Part shown: positions 5,519-9,511 of the stretch, piece by piece
Numbering within the stretch: the first letter of the stretch is position 1
Layout of the letters: each line of letters opens with the position of its first letter
Origin: Avichristensenella sp031550095
GTDB taxonomy: Bacteria; Bacillota; Clostridia; Christensenellales; Aristaeellaceae
Length of the DNA stretch: 9,511 bases
NCBI GenBank assembly: GCA_031550095.1
Contig: JAVBOX010000131.1
Coordinates: 1 to 9,511 of the forward strand
Direction of reading: 5' to 3'
The notes under the pieces: model-generated
What the model was told of the DNA's origin: nothing
Seen by the model: only the letters and a program-made list of their open reading frames with translations
Database searches by the model: none
Made by a program: the position numbers and the translations under genes

Positions 5519-8500
5519 ATGGCGGCAGCAAAAGGAAGACGGCCTACAAACGCGAAGGGGGGCAGCGCGAAAAAACCCGTCGCAGGGAAGAGTGGCGCAA
5601 AAAGGCGCAGCCCAGCGCCTCAGCAGAATACTGTTTTTTCGGCCGGGGTCGCTGGGATTGTGGTGTTCGGCATGGGCGTTCTTTTGCTGTTTTGCCTGCT
5701 CTCGACGTCTTCAAGCCCGGCGCTGGTTTTTATCCGTTCTTTTATCAACGGTCTTTTTGGCTCGACCCGGCTACTGGCCGTGGCGATGATTTCCCTGTTT
5801 GGCCTGCAGATTGCCTTTGGCGACCGCTGGCCTTTTCGAAGGTCGGCGCTGTTGCTGCTTGCGTTGCTGGTGTTCCTCATTGCCACGCTTTTGCAGGTGT
5901 TCCGCCTGGACGACCTGTTGTACGAGCTTAAATCCCAACAGTATTCGCAGAACTATAACGGGTTTTTGTGGATTTCCTATGAGAAATCCCAGAACATTCC
6001 GTTGGGCGGCGGTTTTATCGGCGCACTGCTTGGCTTTCCTTTGGGCAGGTATCTGGATGTGGTCGGAAGCGCCCTTCTGCTGTTCTTTGCCATTGGCGTA
6101 GCCGTTCTCCTTTTCATCCGAACGGTGTTTCCCGGCGCGGGTGAGTATATGGGAGGCTGGTGGAGCCAGTTTCGGGACGATTGGGTGGAAAGGCGCGATG
6201 AAAAGCGGGAAGAGAGAGAAGCGAGGCGGGAAGCGGAGCTGCGGGCGCAAGGCGCGGACGCGGCGCTGCTGGTTCCCGTGCCGCAGGAGCTGTTGGAAAG
6301 CGATGAGGAAGATGAGTACGAGGAGGAAAGCCCTCCCCCTCGAGATATAAAGAGGCGCAAGCAGGCGCCTGCGGCGCTCCAGCGCACATCGCCTTCAAAG
6401 CAGACGGGCACGCCGGCGCGGCCGGAAGCCAGACACCCCTCACCCCAAGCCCGTCCTCAACCTCCTCGGCCCAAAGCGTCCGAAGGGAGGCAGCCTTTGC
6501 CTCAGGGGCTTCAGGGCAGGCAAATGCCCAAGCCGTCCCAAAGTGCGCCCAAAGGGCAGCAGAGGCCGGCGGCATATCAGCCAACCCTGTTCATCGAGGA
6601 CATACTCCCTGATCACTACTCTTCGGCGGGAGAGGCCTATACCCAGGAGGATGCCGAACGGGTCAAGCACCGGTCCAGACCTTCCCGAAAGGATCCGGAT
6701 ATTCTGCCTGATTTCCTCACTAAGCGCCGTGCTCAGTATGACGCCGCCTATGGCGCCTTTGGCACGCCGGAACCTGCACAAGCAAATGTAGCCCCTATCA
6801 TGGAGGATGGGGGGGAGCCGTCGGCTTTGGCGGAGGAAGCCTATGAGGATGCGTACGATTTCCATGAGCCTATGGTGGTAGAGGTGGAGCAAGGGCTTTT
6901 TGAAGAGCATGATGAGCCTGAAGCTCAGCTGGCGTTTGACTCACCCGCCGAATCTTTCGCGGAGCCTGGGTGGGACGCGGGCGCGGATGGGGACCGGGCC
7001 TGGGACGCGGATGACGGAGCGCCTTGGGAGACGGTGGAGCCCACCTATAACCCCGGCGCCGAGCTTCAGCCTACCCGCAGGCGCAGGGCGCGGATGGAAA
7101 ACCCGCTGGATTACCAGCCCACTTTAGATCCTGAGACGCGGCTGGACAAGCCCGATTGGAAGCCGTCGGAAGAGCCCAAGGTGGAAGCCATAGCGGAGGT
7201 GGAGGAATACCGCCAGCCTCCCTTCTCCTTGCTTATCCGTGAGGAGTTGGAGAATCATAAGGATACCCGAACCCAGGATGCGGTGGGGGCCCAAAAACTG
7301 GAGGAAACCCTTGCCAGCTTTGGCGTGGAGGCACGCGTCATCAAGGTGGTCCATGGCCCGGCCATCACCAGGTATGAGCTGCAGCCCGCTCCAGGCGTGA
7401 AAGTCAGCAAGATCGTGAACCTTACCGACGACATCGCCCTGAATATGGCGGCCATCGGCGTCCGAATTGAAGCGCCTATTCCAGGGAAGGCGGCCATCGG
7501 CATTGAGCTTGCCAACGACGAGATAGAGACGGTACACCTTCGGGATGTATTGGAAAGCGACGAGTCCCTAAAGCATCCCTCGCGCCTGGCGGTGGCCCTC
7601 GGCAAGGACATCGCAGGCAAGCGCATCATCGCGGATCTAGCGAGAATGCCTCACCTGCTGATCGCCGGCGCCACGGGTTCCGGTAAATCCGTCTGCATCA
7701 ACACGCTGATCACCAGCATCATCTACCGTGCGACGCCTGAGGAGGTGCGGCTGATCCTCATTGACCCCAAGAAGGTGGAGCTGTCCGTTTATAATGGCAT
7801 TCCCCATTTGCTGGTGCCGGTGGTGACGGACGCGAAAAAGGCCAGCGGCGCCCTTAGCTGGGCTGTGATGGAGATGGACGAGCGGTACAGGCTCTTTGCC
7901 GATGTGGGCGTCCGGGATATTCGCGGATACAACGCCCAGCGGGACAGCGACGCGCCTCTGATGCCGCAAATAGTTGTTATCATCGACGAGCTTTCAGACC
8001 TGATGCTGGTGGCTCCCGGGGAGGTGGAGGAATCCATCTGCCGCTTGGCCCAGCTGGCCCGGGCGTGCGGCATCCATCTGGTCATCGCTACCCAGCGCCC
8101 CTCCGTCAACGTCATTACGGGTATCATCAAAGCCAACATTCCCTCTCGGATCGCCTTTGCGGTTTCTTCCCAAGTGGACTCCCGCACCATCCTGGATAGC
8201 GCGGGGGCGGATAAGCTCTTGGGAAAGGGTGACATGCTGTACGCCCCTTCGGGCGGCGGCAAGCCCATGCGGGTGCAGGGCTGCTTCGTCTCCGACGATG
8301 AGGTCAAGCGGGTCGCGGATTATGTAAAGGACCGGCATACCGTGGATTACAGCCAGGCTGTGATTGACGCACTGGCAACCACCGGGGAGGAACAGGATAC
8401 ACCGGATGAGGATCTGAACGATCTAGCGGGTGATGCCCTGTTCCAGCAGGCGGTGGAAATGGCCGTGGAATCCGGGCAAGCCTCCATCAGCATGCTGCAG

Positions 8501-8644
8501 AGGCGGCTCCGGGTGGGCTATGCCCGGGCGGGCAGGCTTATCGATGAGATGGCTAGGCGCAATATCATCGGCCAGGCGGAAGGAGCCAAGCCTCGCGAAG
8601 TGCTGATCACCCGGGAGGATATGGCGCTGATGTTCAGGAAATAA
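5519..8644 (+). CDS. FtsK/SpoIIIE family DNA translocase
   Basis: This is a 1041-residue septum-anchored ATPase that pumps double-stranded DNA through closing septa, either in chromosome partition at division (FtsK/SftA role) or into the forespore (SpoIIIE role). A basic N-terminal tail (1-35) precedes four or more membrane segments (about 42-63, 84-100, 109-127, 165-177 and 182-202). A long charged, Pro/Gln/Glu-rich linker (about 220-560) follows. The alpha/beta motor starts at about YRQPPFSLL. Walker A is GATGSGKS at 717-724. Walker B is IVVIIDELSDLM, with D823 and E824. The C-terminal gamma winged helix (about 970-1041) contains SMLQRRLRVGYARAGRLIDEMARRNIIG, which in the family reads oriented DNA motifs. 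Bacillus SpoIIIE is about 790 residues; the extra length is linker, where YQPTL occurs twice (353-357 and 532-536). The ATG at 5519 has GGGGG (5507-5511) seven bases upstream. It has its own promoter. Sequence alone does not separate the FtsK role from the SpoIIIE role, so no symbol is given. Confidence 0.95.
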   Translation: MAAAKGRRPTNAKGGSAKKPVAGKSGAKRRSPAPQQNTVFSAGVAGIVVFGMGVLLLFCLLSTSSSPALVFIRSFINGLFGSTRLLAVAMISLFGLQIAFGDRWPFRRSALLLLALLVFLIATLLQVFRLDDLLYELKSQQYSQNYNGFLWISYEKSQNIPLGGGFIGALLGFPLGRYLDVVGSALLLFFAIGVAVLLFIRTVFPGAGEYMGGWWSQFRDDWVERRDEKREEREARREAELRAQGADAALLVPVPQELLESDEEDEYEEESPPPRDIKRRKQAPAALQRTSPSKQTGTPARPEARHPSPQARPQPPRPKASEGRQPLPQGLQGRQMPKPSQSAPKGQQRPAAYQPTLFIEDILPDHYSSAGEAYTQEDAERVKHRSRPSRKDPDILPDFLTKRRAQYDAAYGAFGTPEPAQANVAPIMEDGGEPSALAEEAYEDAYDFHEPMVVEVEQGLFEEHDEPEAQLAFDSPAESFAEPGWDAGADGDRAWDADDGAPWETVEPTYNPGAELQPTRRRRARMENPLDYQPTLDPETRLDKPDWKPSEEPKVEAIAEVEEYRQPPFSLLIREELENHKDTRTQDAVGAQKLEETLASFGVEARVIKVVHGPAITRYELQPAPGVKVSKIVNLTDDIALNMAAIGVRIEAPIPGKAAIGIELANDEIETVHLRDVLESDESLKHPSRLAVALGKDIAGKRIIADLARMPHLLIAGATGSGKSVCINTLITSIIYRATPEEVRLILIDPKKVELSVYNGIPHLLVPVVTDAKKASGALSWAVMEMDERYRLFADVGVRDIRGYNAQRDSDAPLMPQIVVIIDELSDLMLVAPGEVEESICRLAQLARACGIHLVIATQRPSVNVITGIIKANIPSRIAFAVSSQVDSRTILDSAGADKLLGKGDMLYAPSGGGKPMRVQGCFVSDDEVKRVADYVKDRHTVDYSQAVIDALATTGEEQDTPDEDLNDLAGDALFQQAVEMAVESGQASISMLQRRLRVGYARAGRLIDEMARRNIIGQAEGAKPREVLITREDMALMFRK

Positions 8645-8651
8645 GGTGGGA

Positions 8652-8980
8652 ATTGCCATTTCGTCCGTTTGGATTGGATGATCATCCATGGATGCTGGAG
8701 GGCTGCCGCGGATAGGCCTCTGAGAGCAGGAGGGTGACATTGTGGCGGCGGCCATCTACGATTGCGGTTGGGCGGCGCGTATCCCTTGATGCCGGAGGGA
8801 TACCGCCATTTAAGCCAGAAGATGCTCCTTTATGCCAAGGAAGCCCTCGCCAAGGATGGCAAGTTTCGCGCCCTGATCCTGGATGGGAATGGCCCTATGC
8901 GGGACATCGTGGCTCGCCTGGGCTTCATTCCTACACAGGATAAGGAACGCGGCACCGTCTATCCCACCGCCGGGGACGCC
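8652..8980 (+). pseudogene. Decayed GNAT N-acetyltransferase remnant
   Basis: No intact gene follows ftsK. The clearest piece is a stretch starting near 8780 that reads YPLMPEGYRHLSQKMLLYAK, then EALAKDGKFRALILDGNGPM and RDIVARLGFIPTQDKE. It has the GNAT acetyl-CoA-binding helix, the following strand and the terminal GF motif. Just upstream, in a different frame (about 8718-8777), EQEGDIVAAAIYDCGW looks like the preceding GNAT beta hairpin. In a third frame, 8653-8712 reads like a GNAT N-terminus (PFRPFGLDDHPWMLEGCRG) before a stop. Pieces of one fold in order but in three frames indicate a frameshifted, internally deleted gene. The C-terminal end is lost near 8975-9020, where transposase sequence begins. 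The core fragment is fairly secure; the N-terminal assignment is tentative. An AGGAGGG (8728-8734) before a GTG at 8742 is likely coincidental, as that frame stops after 15 codons. Confidence 0.6.
8676..8694. repeat. Two overlapping 12-bp perfect palindromes
   Basis: GGATGATCATCC (8676-8687) and CATCCATGGATG (8683-8694) are each exact palindromes and share the CATCC block. They begin 32 bases after the ftsK stop. No T-run follows, so this is not a standard terminator. It may be a protein-binding site or chance within the GNAT remnant. Confidence 0.5.
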
Positions 8981-9026
8981 ATTCACGTTAAGGCAACACC
9001 GCACAAAGGAGCGAGCAGATTCATGG

Positions 9027-9383
9027 TCAATTCCGCGCATAGAGCGTATGGGCGACGACGGATACGATATGGTTTGAATCCAAGAAAGAGCGGCGGGAGC
9101 CGCGTTCTTTCGTGATGGTTGAACCCACGCGGCTTGTGGAAGGCGTCATGTCCAAGAAAAAAGCCTTGAAAACTCGCTCCACTGGCGCCTCGATATGACG
9201 TTTGACGAGAATCATTGCCGCTTGAGCGAGGATCATCCCACTGAAAACATGGCGGTCGTTCGCCATATGGCCCCGTCTGTTCTCAAGCGGTACCCTGAAA
9301 AGATCGGCTTGGCCAGAAAACGTGGACGCTGTTCTTAAGACGATGCCTTCCTGGCCGACGCTCTCCTCTCTGTTCATGCATAA
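9027..9383 (+). pseudogene. ISAs1-family transposase, C-terminal remnant
   Basis: This is the C-terminal part of a DDE transposase of the ISAs1 (H-repeat) family, broken in several places. In order: RIER (9036-9047), resembling the family's HGRIETR, in one frame; then from 9070, one frame over, WFESKKERREPRSFVMVEPTRLVEG, matching the DWF...LRSF-MV-S-TR block; then from about 9156, back in the first frame, ENSLHWRLDMTFDENHCRLS and ENMAVVRHMAPSVLKRYPEK, the family's ENxLHWxLDVxFxED and LRHIALNLLK motifs containing the last catalytic Glu. An in-frame TAA at 9336-9338 precedes DDAFLADALLSVHA and the natural stop at 9381-9383. Roughly the N-terminal two thirds is missing. The protein cannot be functional. 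The element abuts the GNAT remnant, which suggests insertion followed by deletion across the junction. Confidence 0.8.
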
Positions 9384-9440
9384 GCCCTGGCCGCAGACTT
9401 TTCTTGTAAGCCCTGACCGCGACTCAGGGCAAACGCTTAC
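9381..9440. repeat. Short direct and inverted repeats at the IS remnant edge
   Basis: TAAGCCCTGGCCGCAGACT (9381-9399) is repeated with two changes as TAAGCCCTGACCGCGACT (9407-9424). The second copy also forms an inverted repeat: GTAAG + CCCTGA (9406-9416) against TCAGGG (9424-9429) and CTTAC (9436-9440), with a 6-base bulge. These probably mark the right end of the ISAs1-type element, whose terminal repeats as I recall them end in CAGGG/CCCTG, but the exact boundary cannot be fixed. Confidence 0.45.
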
Positions 9441-9461
9441 GAAAACAAAAAAGCAGAAAAA

Positions 9462-9470
9462 TGGTATAAT
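9462..9470 (+). promoter_or_regulatory. Extended -10 promoter for the last gene
   Basis: TGG followed by a perfect TATAAT (9465-9470) forms an extended -10 element. No good -35 is present at 16-18 bases, but the upstream stretch (9441-9460) is A-rich. The predicted start is about 9477, giving a leader of about 17 bases before the ATG at 9494. Confidence 0.6.
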
Positions 9471-9486
9471 CCCCTCAACGGAGGGG
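9471..9486 (+). promoter_or_regulatory. Hairpin covering the Shine-Dalgarno site
   Basis: CCCCTC (9471-9476) pairs perfectly with GAGGGG (9481-9486) around an AACG loop. The 3' arm contains most of the Shine-Dalgarno sequence GGAGGGG (9480-9486) of the gene starting at 9494. A transcript entering from upstream would have this site masked, whereas one starting at the local promoter would lack the 5' arm. Confidence 0.5.
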
Positions 9487-9493
9487 ATAAAAG

Positions 9494-9511
9494 ATGAAAA
9501 AGAGCTTAATG
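9494..9511 (+). CDS. Start of an unidentified gene (first six codons)
   Basis: The ATG at 9494 follows GGAGGGG (9480-9486) at a suitable distance and an extended -10 promoter. Only M-K-K-S-L-M is visible before the window ends. The lysine-rich start would suit a signal peptide, but six residues prove nothing. No function can be proposed. Confidence 0.6.

Noticed and set aside
5427..5931. Overlapping plus-strand open frames across the ftsK start
   Set aside because: They are in other frames over the FtsK N-terminus, begin inside the promoter or hairpin or without a Shine-Dalgarno site, and encode no recognisable fold.
5977..6910. Several minus-strand open frames of 140-160 codons opposite the FtsK linker
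   Set aside because: High GC and the skewed codon use of the linker open the reverse frames. No Shine-Dalgarno sites or domains were seen.
8742..8789. A new gene start: AGGAGGG followed by GTG GCG GCG
   Set aside because: The frame stops after 15 codons. The same frame upstream continues the GNAT-like sequence EQEGDI, so the GTG is better read as an internal codon of the remnant.
9027..9377. Minus-strand open frame of 116 codons over the transposase remnant
   Set aside because: It is antisense to recognisable ISAs1 motifs on the plus strand, has no recognisable domain, and its composition follows from the opposite strand.
1..9511. CRISPR arrays, tRNA or rRNA genes, and toxin-antitoxin or phage-defence modules
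   Set aside because: I saw no regularly spaced repeats, no tRNA-like cloverleaf ends and no defence-type protein motifs in any frame.

Overview
The window reads as chromosomal DNA from an endospore-forming Firmicute, probably a GC-rich member of the Clostridia. The main reason is a clear pair of genes for the two subunits of dipicolinate synthase (dpaA/spoVFA and dpaB/spoVFB), which act only in spore formers. The Shine-Dalgarno sites are strong and purine-rich (AGGAGG, GGAGGTGAT), and GTG and TTG starts are common. The order M16 peptidase, dpaA, dpaB, FtsK/SpoIIIE translocase parallels the Bacillus subtilis mlpA-ymxH-spoVFA-spoVFB-asd-dapG-dapA-(...)-spoIIIE neighbourhood. Here asd-dapG-dapA are absent, a dUTPase-like gene sits where ymxH would be, and an inverted SH3-repeat gene separates the peptidase and dpa parts.

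Layout. (1) 1-31 is the terminator of an unseen upstream gene. (2) 94-1714 is a two-gene plus-strand operon: an M16 zinc peptidase overlapping by 8 bases a small MazG-like/dimeric dUTPase-type pyrophosphohydrolase. (3) 1777-1823 is a terminator between convergent genes. (4) 1838-2779, minus strand, is a secreted protein of four bacterial SH3 repeats. (5) 2780-2925 is a divergent promoter region containing an exact match to the sigma-K consensus. (6) 2926-5402 is a plus-strand cluster dpaA-dpaB-secreted protein of unknown function. (7) 5416-5479 is a strong sigma-A-type promoter fused to a terminator-like hairpin. (8) 5519-8644 is a long FtsK/SpoIIIE DNA translocase. (9) 8645-9440 is a decayed region: a GNAT acetyltransferase remnant spread over three frames, then the C-terminal part of an ISAs1-family transposase broken by frameshifts and a stop, then short direct and inverted repeats. 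(10) 9465-9511 is a promoter, a hairpin over the Shine-Dalgarno site, and the first six codons of a further gene.

How the genes fit together. DpaA and DpaB make dipicolinic acid in the mother cell for loading into the spore. FtsK/SpoIIIE-type pumps move chromosomes through division or sporulation septa. The M16 peptidase and dUTPase are housekeeping functions often found nearby. The two exported proteins (SH3 repeats; a DUF3298/RsiV-like protein) probably act at the cell envelope, but their tasks cannot be read from sequence. I see no wholly new multi-gene system. The points most worth a second look are regulatory (sigma-K-like site, promoter/hairpin overlaps, a duplicated initiation region) and the decaying mobile-element junction downstream of ftsK.
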